Origin: Polyangiaceae bacterium
GTDB lineage: Bacteria; Myxococcota_A; Polyangia; Polyangiales; Polyangiaceae
Assembly: GCA_013361525.1 (NCBI GenBank)
Contig: JABFXY010000069.1
Coordinates: 96,032 to 160,031, forward strand
DNA length: 64,000 nt
Direction: 5' to 3'
In this document: in pieces, positions 1 through 7,870 of the stretch
How the letters are laid out: the number at the start of each line of letters is the position of its first letter
How positions within the stretch are numbered: the first letter of the stretch is position 1
Program-made: the position numbers and the translations under genes
The notes under the pieces: generated by a model
Seen by the model: only the letters and a program-made list of their open reading frames with translations
Databases searched by the model: none
What the model was told of the DNA's origin: nothing

Positions 1-2
1 GC

Positions 3-164
3 GTAAGGACCACGGGCCGTCGCCTGGCCTCGACGTCCGGGACGTTGCACATCAAGCGGCAAAAGCCGCTCTGGCGTACGCTGCTCGTACCTGCGCTCAC
101 CGCCTTGGTGCTGCTGGCCGCGGGGCTGGTGCTGCTCTTCGCGGCTCCGATCGCCCGGCATTAA
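3..164 (+). CDS. C-terminal end of a membrane-anchored protein (partial)
   Basis: Only the last 53 codons lie in the window, read in frame 3 and ending at TAA 162-164. The visible part is a basic stretch followed by one hydrophobic segment of about 25 residues rich in Leu, Ala and Val, then a short tail ending Ala-Arg-His. This looks like a C-terminal transmembrane anchor. Nothing about function can be said without the upstream sequence. Confidence 0.5.
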   Translation, partial: VRTTGRRLASTSGTLHIKRQKPLWRTLLVPALTALVLLAAGLVLLFAAPIARH

Positions 165-195
165 GCCCTGCCGCCAACGTGCCGTTCCAGGCGGC

Positions 196-729
196 ATGCG
201 ACCTGAAGCCCGCCTCGTCTCCACGATGTTCCTCGCCGCGTTCGGCATCGCCGCATGTGGCTCCACCACCGAGCCCCTCGAGTCCTGCAACGACGGCGGC
301 CACGACGGAGGCGCTGCGCTCGACGGCGGCGGCGGGTTCGGCGGCGAAGCGTCCGACGATCCGGCGCTCGTTCGCGCACCCTCACACGTCGAGCTCCCGA
401 TGGGGAACGACGGCGGTGCCGGCGGTCAAGGCGGCGCCATCGGCGGCGGAGACCAGGGCGGCGCAGGGGAGGGGGGCGCCGGTGGTGGCGACGGGCTCAC
501 CTGTTTCTTCTATCCCGATTGCAATCCGAACTTCGCCGACGATTGCTTGTGCGTCGGGTGCACCGACGTCTGCGATTCGACGAGCGACTGCATCTGTCCT
601 TCGTGCATCGGGAATCTTCAATATTGCAACCCGGAGAACACCTGTCCCGAAAGCGACGGGCAATGCGATCCTTATTGGGAGAGCTGCGGGTGTCCCGATT
701 GCGCAGAGCACCCGCTCTGCACGGGCTGA
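196..729 (+). CDS. Lipoprotein with Gly-rich spacer and Cys-rich C-terminus
   Basis: This 177-residue protein begins with a signal peptide ending in the lipobox Gly-Ile-Ala-Ala-Cys, with Cys near residue 21, so it should be exported and lipidated. About 75 residues of Gly/Asp/Ala-rich low-complexity spacer follow. The last 80 residues hold about 17 cysteines in short Cys-X2-6-Cys spacings, including Cys-Pro-Asp-Cys and Cys-Val-Gly-Cys, which suggests a small disulfide-stabilised module. ATG 196 is used; ATG 226 would give a signal peptide that is too short. No enzyme family is recognised. The same Cys-plus-glycine-spacer design recurs in this window at 7177, 25584, 28655 and 47378. Confidence 0.75.
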   Translation: MRPEARLVSTMFLAAFGIAACGSTTEPLESCNDGGHDGGAALDGGGGFGGEASDDPALVRAPSHVELPMGNDGGAGGQGGAIGGGDQGGAGEGGAGGGDGLTCFFYPDCNPNFADDCLCVGCTDVCDSTSDCICPSCIGNLQYCNPENTCPESDGQCDPYWESCGCPDCAEHPLCTG

Positions 730-739
730 ACGCTCGCGT

Positions 740-1201
740 TCAGACCCAGGTCGCTGGCATCGCTGGAGGAGGCGGCGGGCCCCACGGCGCGCAGATGCCC
801 CTCATCGATCCCGTCGCGCGGCAGCAGGCTTGCGCTTCTCCGATGGGCGTCGTCGTCCAGTCGGTGTTCGTGAGCAGCGCCTCGCAACATGCCTTCACAC
901 TCGGCGACGGGTTGCCGTTGCGAACCGCTTCCGTCGCCCCACAGACGCGGGTTCGGCTCGCCGGTGCTCGGTTCGATGCGATCGACGTTGCAGGGGCGGC
1001 GGCGGGTGCCGGTGTCGATGGTTGCTGACTCGTGCGCGCGGGCGTCTCGGCGGCGTAAGGGCTCGCTGCCGGCTCGCCGCTCGCACACGATGTGCTCGGC
1101 GAGGGCGTGACCGGCGCCGAAGCGCGCCCGCTGTTCGGTGCGTCGGGGGGCGTTTCTCTTTGCCCGCACGCGCCGAGCGTTGCGACGAACGTGATCTTCA
1201 T
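740..1201 (-). CDS. Small lipoprotein with Pro/Ala/Ser linker
   Basis: Read from ATG 1201 this gives 153 residues: a short signal sequence with lipobox Thr-Leu-Gly-Ala-Cys at Cys12, then about 60 residues rich in Pro, Ala, Ser and Thr, then a compact C-terminal part with paired cysteines (Ala-Cys-Cys-Glu and Ala-Cys-Cys-Arg). The end is Pro-rich. It is convergent with the lipoprotein gene to its left, with only 10 bases between the stops. An upstream ATG at 1243 would put extra residues before the signal peptide and is less likely. No Shine-Dalgarno sequence is evident. Function unknown. Confidence 0.6.
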   Translation of the reverse strand: MKITFVATLGACGQRETPPDAPNSGRASAPVTPSPSTSCASGEPAASPYAAETPARTSQQPSTPAPAAAPATSIASNRAPASRTRVCGATEAVRNGNPSPSVKACCEALLTNTDWTTTPIGEAQACCRATGSMRGICAPWGPPPPPAMPATWV

Positions 1202-1437
1202 CGTTGCGAGGAGGGCGAGCCGGTGAATCTCTGCGTGGGTCATGGTTCGTGCTCTCGTTGTTCGAGGTTCATCCGGTAAACGCGCGTCCTCCCGGACCGG
1301 CGCACGGTTTCGTGCGCCCGTCGCGAGAGCGGCGCGATCCGGCCGTGAGGTCCTCCGCCCTCATCCTCGGAGGTCGCGGAACCGCTCACGAATCGGCTGC
1401 CCTACGCGAAGAGGCCCGCCGCGCGTGAAACTCACCT

Positions 1438-3486
1438 ATGCTGCGCCGCCTCACGGCAGGGCCCGAGAGAAAGTCCGGCGAGCATTCGAGAGGTACCGTG
1501 GCAGCTCGGAGCGTGTTGATCCAGTACTGGAACAATGAGGGCGCGCTCGTGGCGAGGGACACGTGCGGCGCCGAATCGCTGGAGCTGTCTGCGAGCGCGA
1601 ACGAGCGCGTCCTCGAGCTCGCGCGTAACAACGTGCGACGGGCGCTGAACGGCGAGAGCTTCACCGTTCCCGCGCACATCGATGGGCGCCTCTTCGAGCT
1701 TTCATTGCGGCCGCTGCGCACGCAAACGGGTCAACCGTCGGGTGCAGCTTCGGTGCTCGTCGACGTCTCGGATCGAGCGCGTCTCGAAGAAGAGCTCTCG
1801 GAGCGCGTCGCCTTCGAGCGCCTCGTCAGCGGGTTGAGCTCGCACTTCTGGTCGATTCGGAGCGACGAGATCGACGACGGCATCCACCACGCGCTCGCGC
1901 AGATCGGCTCCTTCGCCAGCGTCGATCGCGCGTACATCTTTCGGTTTTCGAGCGACGGCACGACGATGATCAACACGCACGAATGGTGCGCCGAGGGCGT
2001 CGAGCCGCAGATCGACAACCTCCAAGCGGTCCCGATCGAGGCCGTCCCCTGGTGGACGGAGCGATTGCGCAAGCGCGAGACCATTCACGTCCCGCGTGTC
2101 GCCGATCTTCCCGAGGAAGCCGCGGGCGAACGAGACATCCTCGAAGCGCAGGATATCCTCTCGGTGCTCGTCGTCCCGATGGTGCACGGGCAATCGGTCG
2201 TGGGCTTCCTCGGATTCGATGCGGTACGCGCGCCGAAGGCATGGCCCATCGGCGACATCGTGCTCCTACGCATGGTGGGCGAGATGTTCGTCGCCGCCCT
2301 GGAGCGAAAGCGCGCCGTCGAGCTCGAGGCGCAGCTCAACCAGGCGCGCAGCATCGAAAACGTCGCGCGCCTCGCGGGCGGCGTCGCCCACGACTTCAAC
2401 AACCTCCTCGCCGTGGTGTTGAACTGCTCCACGATTTTGCGCCGGCAGCTCCTCGATCCGGAGCACATCCAATTCGTCGACGACATCTACGAGTCGGCCA
2501 AACGCGCGGCGGATCTCACGCGGCACCTTCTCCAGATTGGCCGACGCGGCGTGACGGAGCCCGTCGTCCTCGACCTCAATACGATCGTGGTCGGTCTCGC
2601 GCCGCTCTTGTCGCGAACGTTGGGCGAGCACGTTGAGCTCGCGACGGAGCTCGGGGTCGACGTCGGGCTCGTGCGCATCGGACTACCGCAGTTCGAGCAA
2701 ATCCTGGTGAATCTCACCGTCAATGCGCGCGACGCGATGCTGCGCGGCGGGAAGCTGGAGATCCGCACAACGAACGAGCACCTCGACGACCGGCACGCTC
2801 GCCGGTTTTTGGACGTGAAGCCCGGCCCACACGTCGTCCTCAGCGTGAAAGACACCGGCTCCGGCATGACGCCCGAGGTCGCCGCGCGCGCGTTCGAGCC
2901 TTTCTTCACGACGAAAGGGACGCGCGGTACCGGCCTCGGGCTCTCCACGGTTTATGGCATCGTCAAACAAGCGGGTGGTCACGTCGCGCTGACGACGGAG
3001 CCTGGCGAAGGCACGACCGTATTCGTCTATTTGCCACTGATCGAGGACGCCACGGCCGTCCCATCGTCCCGAGAGCCGGAGCGGATCGCCTCGCCGCTCG
3101 GCCGTGGTGAAACGGTCCTCGTCGTGGAGGACTCCGCGAGCCTGCGACTGCTCGTGCGCGGCGTGCTCACCGCGAACCGCTACCGCGTCGTCGACGCGGA
3201 GACGCCGATCGACGCCTTGAGCGTTTGCCAGCGGCACGGCGGCGCGATCGATTTGTTGCTGACCGACGTCATCCTTCCGCAAATGTCGGGCAAAGAGCTC
3301 GCTTCGCGCGCGCGCGACGAATACGGCATTCATCGCGTTCTCTATATGTCCGGTTACGACGACGACGTCGTCGCGCATCAGGGGGTCTTGGAGCCGGGCA
3401 CCCATTTGCTCCAAAAGCCGTTCCTCGAAGCGGATCTGCTACGAGAGGTCCGGCGCGTCCTCGACGGAGGCGCCGGCGCCTCGTAG
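1438..3486 (+). CDS. Hybrid sensor histidine kinase (PAS-like, GAF, HisKA/HATPase, receiver)
   Basis: The 682-residue protein has no signal peptide or membrane segment, so it should sense a cytoplasmic signal. Domains in order: a PAS-like segment ending near residue 120, a GAF domain at about 125-295, a dimerisation/phosphoacceptor helix with His-Asp-Phe-Asn-Asn (His318), an HATPase_c domain with the N box Val-Asn-Ala-Arg-Asp near 425 and the G boxes Gly-Ser-Gly-Met and Gly-Thr-Gly-Leu-Gly-Leu, then a receiver from about 555. The receiver keeps the acidic pair Glu-Asp near its start, the phosphoacceptor Asp610 and the conserved Lys of Leu-Gln-Lys-Pro. It is a complete hybrid kinase that probably autophosphorylates His318 and relays to Asp610. 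No DNA-binding partner lies next to it, so its output is unknown. Confidence 0.92.
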   Translation: MLRRLTAGPERKSGEHSRGTVAARSVLIQYWNNEGALVARDTCGAESLELSASANERVLELARNNVRRALNGESFTVPAHIDGRLFELSLRPLRTQTGQPSGAASVLVDVSDRARLEEELSERVAFERLVSGLSSHFWSIRSDEIDDGIHHALAQIGSFASVDRAYIFRFSSDGTTMINTHEWCAEGVEPQIDNLQAVPIEAVPWWTERLRKRETIHVPRVADLPEEAAGERDILEAQDILSVLVVPMVHGQSVVGFLGFDAVRAPKAWPIGDIVLLRMVGEMFVAALERKRAVELEAQLNQARSIENVARLAGGVAHDFNNLLAVVLNCSTILRRQLLDPEHIQFVDDIYESAKRAADLTRHLLQIGRRGVTEPVVLDLNTIVVGLAPLLSRTLGEHVELATELGVDVGLVRIGLPQFEQILVNLTVNARDAMLRGGKLEIRTTNEHLDDRHARRFLDVKPGPHVVLSVKDTGSGMTPEVAARAFEPFFTTKGTRGTGLGLSTVYGIVKQAGGHVALTTEPGEGTTVFVYLPLIEDATAVPSSREPERIASPLGRGETVLVVEDSASLRLLVRGVLTANRYRVVDAETPIDALSVCQRHGGAIDLLLTDVILPQMSGKELASRARDEYGIHRVLYMSGYDDDVVAHQGVLEPGTHLLQKPFLEADLLREVRRVLDGGAGAS

Positions 3487-3531
3487 GTTGCGCGCTCGCG
3501 CCCGCCCGGCACGAGCACGCCGTCTTATCGG

Positions 3532-4494
3532 TCAATCCAAGAACGTCGCGACGTCGTGGACGAAGCGATGCGGCTGTTCCACGTGCAAACCGTGCCCGGT
3601 GCCCTCGTAGACGACGAGCGTAGAGTCCGGGATGAGGCTATCGAGCCCCTGCTGATCCGCCAGCGAGAAGAACCCATCCTGATCGCCCCAAAGGATCAGC
3701 GTCGGCGCCGTGATCGACGACAGCTGACTCGAATGGTCGTCGGCGATGAGACCATCCAGGGCCTGTTGCCAAATCGCTGCGGGGACCTTCAAGCTCTCCG
3801 ATACCGACGTATCGAGGAACGAAGCCGGGATCGGGCGATAAAACGTGCTCGCCTGAAAATCCGTGACGAACGCAGGATCGATGGGATCGACGAGGGTATC
3901 CACGACGGTATCGAAGAAGAGGACACCTTCGTTGTAGGCGCTCGTCGGGGCGGACCCGACGAGGACGAGCTTGTCGACACGATCCGGATGGAAGGTCGCG
4001 ACGCGGTGCGCGACAAAGCTCCCCATCGAGTGGCCGACGAGCGACGCGCTCTCGATACCCATCGCATCCATGAATGCGACGATGTCCGCCTCGAAGTCGC
4101 TTTGCGCATAACAACACGCCGGCTTGTCCGAGTCGCCGTGACCGCGCAGATCGAGCGCGTACACATGATAGCGGCGTGGGAAATTACGCAGGTTCAAGTC
4201 GAAGGAATGGTGTGAATCGGTGTAACCGTGAATGAAGATGACTGCGTCGCCGTTCGGCGACCCTTGCTCGAGATATTCAAGCTCCACGCCGGTGGAGAGG
4301 GCGACGCGATGGAGCGCGGGCGCGGCGCAGATCTCGCTCGCAGCGACCTCCTCGGTCTCCGTATCTTCGAGATCGGTTTCGTCCGGCTCCGGCTGACAGC
4401 CGAGCGCGGCGATGCAACCTAGACTCGCCGCCGCCACCATGGCGATCGACGAAGCGGAGCGGGCGATGCTTTCGGACCGACGAACGCTCATCAT
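3532..4494 (-). CDS. Alpha/beta-hydrolase lipoprotein
   Basis: This 320-residue protein has a signal peptide with lipobox Ala-Ala-Leu-Gly-Cys (Cys33), an acidic linker to about residue 52, and a complete alpha/beta-hydrolase fold. The oxyanion motif His-Gly-Tyr is at 89-91, the nucleophile elbow Gly-His-Ser-Met-Gly places Ser156, and the acid and base are probably Asp273 (Trp-Gly-Asp-Gln-Asp) and His301 (Gly-Thr-Gly-His-Gly). These are features of esterases and epoxide or haloalkane-type hydrolases. The substrate cannot be told from sequence. Lipidation puts the enzyme in the periplasm or on the outer membrane. It converges on the histidine kinase gene, with 45 bases between them and no clear terminator. 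Confidence 0.88.
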   Translation of the reverse strand: MMSVRRSESIARSASSIAMVAAASLGCIAALGCQPEPDETDLEDTETEEVAASEICAAPALHRVALSTGVELEYLEQGSPNGDAVIFIHGYTDSHHSFDLNLRNFPRRYHVYALDLRGHGDSDKPACCYAQSDFEADIVAFMDAMGIESASLVGHSMGSFVAHRVATFHPDRVDKLVLVGSAPTSAYNEGVLFFDTVVDTLVDPIDPAFVTDFQASTFYRPIPASFLDTSVSESLKVPAAIWQQALDGLIADDHSSQLSSITAPTLILWGDQDGFFSLADQQGLDSLIPDSTLVVYEGTGHGLHVEQPHRFVHDVATFLD

Positions 4495-4574
4495 GCCTCC
4501 CTCAGGACCGCGAAGCGCGATCGGCTACAGGCTACCGACTACAGCCTTCAGGAAGAAGCGGCTTCTGCCCTGTA

Positions 4575-4678
4575 GGGCTGTCCTAAGTTTCCGCTCGTCG
4601 TTCGGCCCGGCCCGCGCTGACGCGCGCAAGTGAAGGCCGGGCCGAACGACGACTCGAGCGCCGAAGCCTGGACAGCCC
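4575..4678. repeat. Nested inverted repeat (large intergenic hairpin)
   Basis: A perfect 17-bp inverted repeat pairs 4596-4612 with 4635-4651 around a 22-base loop. An outer 9-bp repeat, GGGCTGTCC at 4575-4583, pairs with GGACAGCCC at 4670-4678. A separate small hairpin (CCGCCC, loop TTC, GGGCGG) sits at 4695-4709. All lie between the divergent hydrolase and acyl-CoA dehydrogenase genes. There is no T-run, so this is not a standard terminator. Confidence 0.7.
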
Positions 4679-4756
4679 CTTCATTGTCACTTGGCCGCCC
4701 TTCGGGCGGGCTCAGCCCATCGTCCGAGCGCCGAAAGTCGTGGTAGGGATCGAGAC

Positions 4757-5959
4757 ATGGACTTTTCCGATCCGCCCCGCGTCCGCGAGATCCTCCCGAA
4801 GATTCGCGCGTTCTTCGCATCCGATCTCCTCCTCCTGGAGCGGGAGCTGCTCGCGAGGCGCAGCTTTCGGGCATTGTTGCCCGAGCTCGGGGAAGCTCGA
4901 CGCAAGGTGAAGCAGCTCGGCCTCTGGGCTCCTCACCTGCCGGAGGCTTGGGGCGGTATGGGGCTTACGCTCACGGAGCACGCGCGCGTTTCGGAAGAGC
5001 TCGGCAAGAGCCCGATTGGCCATTACGTCTTCAATTGCCAAGCGCCGGACGTGGGGAACATGGAGATCCTCATGCAATACGGCGACGACGCTCAGAAACG
5101 GCAGTTTCTGACCCCGCTCGCCAACGGCGACATCCGCTCCTGCTTCTCGATGACCGAGCCGGACTTGCCGGGGTCGAACCCGACTTGGCTCGGGACGCAG
5201 GCGACCCTCGACGGCGACGAATGGGTCATTCGCGGCCGTAAGTGGTTTACCTCCTCGGCGGAGGGCGCCGCTTTTGCGATCGTCATGGCCGTGACGGACC
5301 CGGACGCAGCGCCGCACATGCGCGCGAGCCAAATCATCGTTCCCACGGACACGAAGGGCTTTCGTATCATCCGGAACATCCCGGTCATGGGCGAGCCCGG
5401 CGACGATTATGGCAGCCACGCCGAGGTCGAATATGTCGATTGCCGCGTCCCCGCGAAGAACCTGCTGGGACCGCGCGGCGGCGGCTTCTTCGTCGCACAA
5501 GAGCGCCTCGGGCCCGGCCGTATCCACCATGCCATGCGATGGATCGGCATCGCCGAACGCGCCTTCGATCTCATGTGTACGCGCGCGGCCACCCGCGAGG
5601 TGGCGCCCGGGAAGAAGCTCGCCCACAAGCAGATTGTCCAAGGGTGGATTGCGGAGTGTCGCGCGCAAATCGACGCCGCCCGGCTCTACGTCATGCACAC
5701 CGCATGGCGCATCGAGAAGGAGGGCGCCCACGAAGCGCGCGACGGCATCAGCGCCATCAAGTTCTATGTCGCCGACGTCCTGACCAACGTGCTCGACCGG
5801 GCCATTCAGGTGCACGGCGCGCTCGGACTCACCGACGATACCGTCCTCGCGTATTACTATCGTCACGAGCGAGCCGCCCATATCTACGACGGCGCCGACG
5901 AGGTCCACAAGGTGAGCCTCGCGAAGCGGATCATGAAGCGCTACGGGGTCGAGACGTGA
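4757..5959 (+). CDS. Acyl-CoA dehydrogenase family protein (ACAD10/11-like)
   Basis: The protein is 400 residues from ATG 4757 and has the acyl-CoA dehydrogenase layout: helical N-terminal domain, central beta domain with the FAD/substrate motif Cys-Phe-Ser-Met-Thr-Glu-Pro, and C-terminal helical domain ending in Gly-Ala-Leu-Gly-Leu and Ala-Asp-Glu-Val-His. In the usual family the C-terminal motif Tyr-Glu-Gly-Thr carries the catalytic Glu; here it reads Tyr-Asp-Gly-Ala-Asp-Glu-Val-His, as in the ACAD10/11 branch. A longer reading from 4691 adds residues that look unrelated. The next gene, an APH-type kinase, overlaps the stop by four bases. The two proteins together match the two halves of animal ACAD11, so an acyl- or hydroxyacyl-CoA step is likely. 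Confidence 0.9.
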   Translation: MDFSDPPRVREILPKIRAFFASDLLLLERELLARRSFRALLPELGEARRKVKQLGLWAPHLPEAWGGMGLTLTEHARVSEELGKSPIGHYVFNCQAPDVGNMEILMQYGDDAQKRQFLTPLANGDIRSCFSMTEPDLPGSNPTWLGTQATLDGDEWVIRGRKWFTSSAEGAAFAIVMAVTDPDAAPHMRASQIIVPTDTKGFRIIRNIPVMGEPGDDYGSHAEVEYVDCRVPAKNLLGPRGGGFFVAQERLGPGRIHHAMRWIGIAERAFDLMCTRAATREVAPGKKLAHKQIVQGWIAECRAQIDAARLYVMHTAWRIEKEGAHEARDGISAIKFYVADVLTNVLDRAIQVHGALGLTDDTVLAYYYRHERAAHIYDGADEVHKVSLAKRIMKRYGVET

Positions 5960-7044
5960 GCGCCCCGATCGACAGCCCGCGCGCCGTCCGCCCCGGGGAA
6001 GAGCTCGACCTCGACAAGCTCGGATCGTTCCTCTCGAATGCGCTCGGCGGCGAGCTCGCTGCGCCGCTCGACGTCCAGCAGTTCCCGAGCGGGCATTCCA
6101 ATCTCACGTATCTGGTCAGGGCGCGGTTTTCGAACGGGGAAGAACGGCAGCTCGTCGTTCGCCGCCCACCGTTCGGCAATCGGGTGAAGACGGCGCACGA
6201 CATGGGGCGCGAGCATCGCGTCCTCACCGCGCTTTCACCCTATTACGACAAAGCGCCGAAGCCGATCGTCACCTGCGAGGACGAGAGCATCATCGGCGCG
6301 CCCTTCTACGCGATGGAGCGAATCTCCGGCGTCATCCTGCGGCGAAAGACGCCGCCTGGCGTCGAGCTCACGCCGGCGACCTTGTCGGGGGTCGCCACGT
6401 CGTTCGTCGACGCGCTCGTCGAGCTGCACGAGCTGCCGCTCGAGTCGACCGGTCTCGCTTCGCTCGGAAAGCCGCTCGGGTACGTCGAGCGGCAAGTCAC
6501 CGGTTGGGCGAAGCGTTATGCCGACGCGAAGACGGACGAGATCCCCTCGATCGAGCGAACGTCGCAATGGCTCGTTGCGAACATGCCCGAAAGCCGGCAG
6601 GCCTCGGTGATTCACAACGACTTCAAATACGACAACCTCGTCCTCGACGCGTCCGACCTCACGAAGATCGTGGGTGTCCTCGATTGGGAGATGGCGACCG
6701 TCGGTGACCCGCTGATGGATCTGGGGACCGCGCTCGCCTATTGGGTCCAAAGCGACGACCCGGAGGCCGTCCAGACGTACACGTTCGGCCCGACGAACCT
6801 GCCGGGCAGCCCGAAGCGCAAAGAGATCTTGGAGCAATACGCCAAAAAGCGCCCCGGCGTCGTCCCCGACGACATGCGCTTTTATTACGTGTTTGCGCTG
6901 TTCAAGAATGCGGTCGTCGCCCAGCAGATTTACGCCCGGTACAAGCGAGGAGCCACGACCGACGAGCGTTTCGCGATGATGATCTTCGCGGTAGGCATCC
7001 TCGGCGACGCCGCCGTCCAGGCGATAGACACCGGCACCTTCTGA
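5956..7044 (+). CDS. APH/ChoK-family phosphotransferase (ACAD11 kinase-domain homologue)
   Basis: The 362-residue protein starts at GTG 5956, inside the GTGA overlap with the upstream dehydrogenase stop, which indicates translational coupling. It has the aminoglycoside-phosphotransferase fold: an N-terminal nucleotide lobe (Pro-Ser-Gly-His-Ser-Asn-Leu-Thr near residue 40), a catalytic loop His-Asn-Asp-Phe-Lys-Tyr-Asp-Asn, and a metal-binding Asp-Trp-Glu-Met-Ala-Thr-Val-Gly-Asp-Pro. All key residues are present, so an active kinase is expected. In animals this domain is fused in front of the dehydrogenase in ACAD10/11. Substrates such as hydroxyacyl-CoA are an inference from that fusion; antibiotic modification is unlikely given the context. 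Confidence 0.9.
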   Translation: MSAPIDSPRAVRPGEELDLDKLGSFLSNALGGELAAPLDVQQFPSGHSNLTYLVRARFSNGEERQLVVRRPPFGNRVKTAHDMGREHRVLTALSPYYDKAPKPIVTCEDESIIGAPFYAMERISGVILRRKTPPGVELTPATLSGVATSFVDALVELHELPLESTGLASLGKPLGYVERQVTGWAKRYADAKTDEIPSIERTSQWLVANMPESRQASVIHNDFKYDNLVLDASDLTKIVGVLDWEMATVGDPLMDLGTALAYWVQSDDPEAVQTYTFGPTNLPGSPKRKEILEQYAKKRPGVVPDDMRFYYVFALFKNAVVAQQIYARYKRGATTDERFAMMIFAVGILGDAAVQAIDTGTF

Positions 7045-7050
7045 TTTTCA

Positions 7051-7158
7051 GAGGGGACGCCAAGCGCGCCAAGTGAAGAGAGAGAAAGAAGAGAGGAGGA
7101 TTGGAATTCATTCCAAACCCTCCTCTTTCTCTGTCCTTGGCGTCCTTGGCGACCCCTC
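7051..7158. repeat. Long palindromic intergenic element, copy A
   Basis: Imperfect palindrome with arms at 7051-7073 and 7136-7158 sharing the motif CGCCAAG, and an apex around TTGGAATTCATTCCAA. It begins 6 bases after the stop of the phosphotransferase gene and ends 18 bases before the stop of the convergent lipoprotein gene. Copies B and C lie at 52661 and 58063. It may act as a bidirectional terminator or mRNA 3'-end stabiliser. Confidence 0.75.
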
Positions 7159-7176
7159 TCGTTCTTCTGGGGGGGG

Positions 7177-7842
7177 CTACTCGTTGGCGGCGCCCGGGGT
7201 GGCGGTGCAAGCGGCGTAGTCGGCGCTGCCGTCGGGGGTTGCGCACCATGATTGGGGCTCGGGGGCGCCGGCGGCCGGGTATACGGTCGACGTGAGCACG
7301 GTCTCGCCGTCGAGGAGGAAGAGCTCGTCGCCGTCGCCGTCGGAGAGGCCGAATGGGGCGTAGAAGCAGGGGCTCGATCCGGGCGCGCATTCGGTTTGCG
7401 GCTCCTGCTCGCCGGGCTGCACGACGGCGTCCTGTTTGGCGAGGATGAACAGGAACCCGCCCGGCGGAACGCTCGTCCCCGCGGGGAATGTGATCGATTC
7501 GTCGAGCTTGGGAACGCCGGGGCCGTCGCTGTCGGCGAGACCGAGGCCGCCCAAATCGAATGCGACGTCCCCGCGGTTGTAGAGCTCGACCCAGTCTTCG
7601 GTGGCGCTGATTTCGTTGATGACGAGATCGCTGTTGCCCGGTGTTCCGCCGCCGTCGCTCGAGGAGCCGCCGTCGGAGGACGAGCCGCCGTCGGCCGAGG
7701 AGCCGCCATCGGTCGACGAGCCACCATTGCCGTCGGCGGGCGAGCCGCCGGAGCCGCCACCGCCGTCGTCGTCGTTGTTCGCCTCCGAGCACGCGAAGAG
7801 GCCAACCATCATCAGGCAAAGGAAGGATTCGAGGCGTCGCAT
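7177..7842 (-). CDS. Lipoprotein with lamin-tail domain
   Basis: The 221-residue protein has a signal peptide with lipobox Gly-Leu-Phe-Ala-Cys, a 50-residue spacer of repeated Gly-Gly-Ser-Ser-X-Asp units, then a lamin-tail (LTD) domain. The LTD start is marked by Leu-Val-Ile-Asn-Glu-Ile-Ser and Trp-Val-Glu-Leu-Tyr-Asn, followed by Gly-Gly-Leu-Gly-Leu-Ala-Asp. LTD domains of secreted bacterial proteins are immunoglobulin-like beta sandwiches, often attached to surface or DNA-acting enzymes; here there is no partner enzyme domain, so a binding or display role is likely. ATG 7842 is preferred over ATG 7848 because of the better spacing from GGAGAG. The gene upstream (7871-9169) is on the same strand, 28 bases away. 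Confidence 0.8.
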   Translation of the reverse strand: MRRLESFLCLMMVGLFACSEANNDDDGGGGSGGSPADGNGGSSTDGGSSADGGSSSDGGSSSDGGGTPGNSDLVINEISATEDWVELYNRGDVAFDLGGLGLADSDGPGVPKLDESITFPAGTSVPPGGFLFILAKQDAVVQPGEQEPQTECAPGSSPCFYAPFGLSDGDGDELFLLDGETVLTSTVYPAAGAPEPQSWCATPDGSADYAACTATPGAANE

Positions 7843-7870
7843 GGTCATCGTCTCTCCGTTATCGGTGCGG

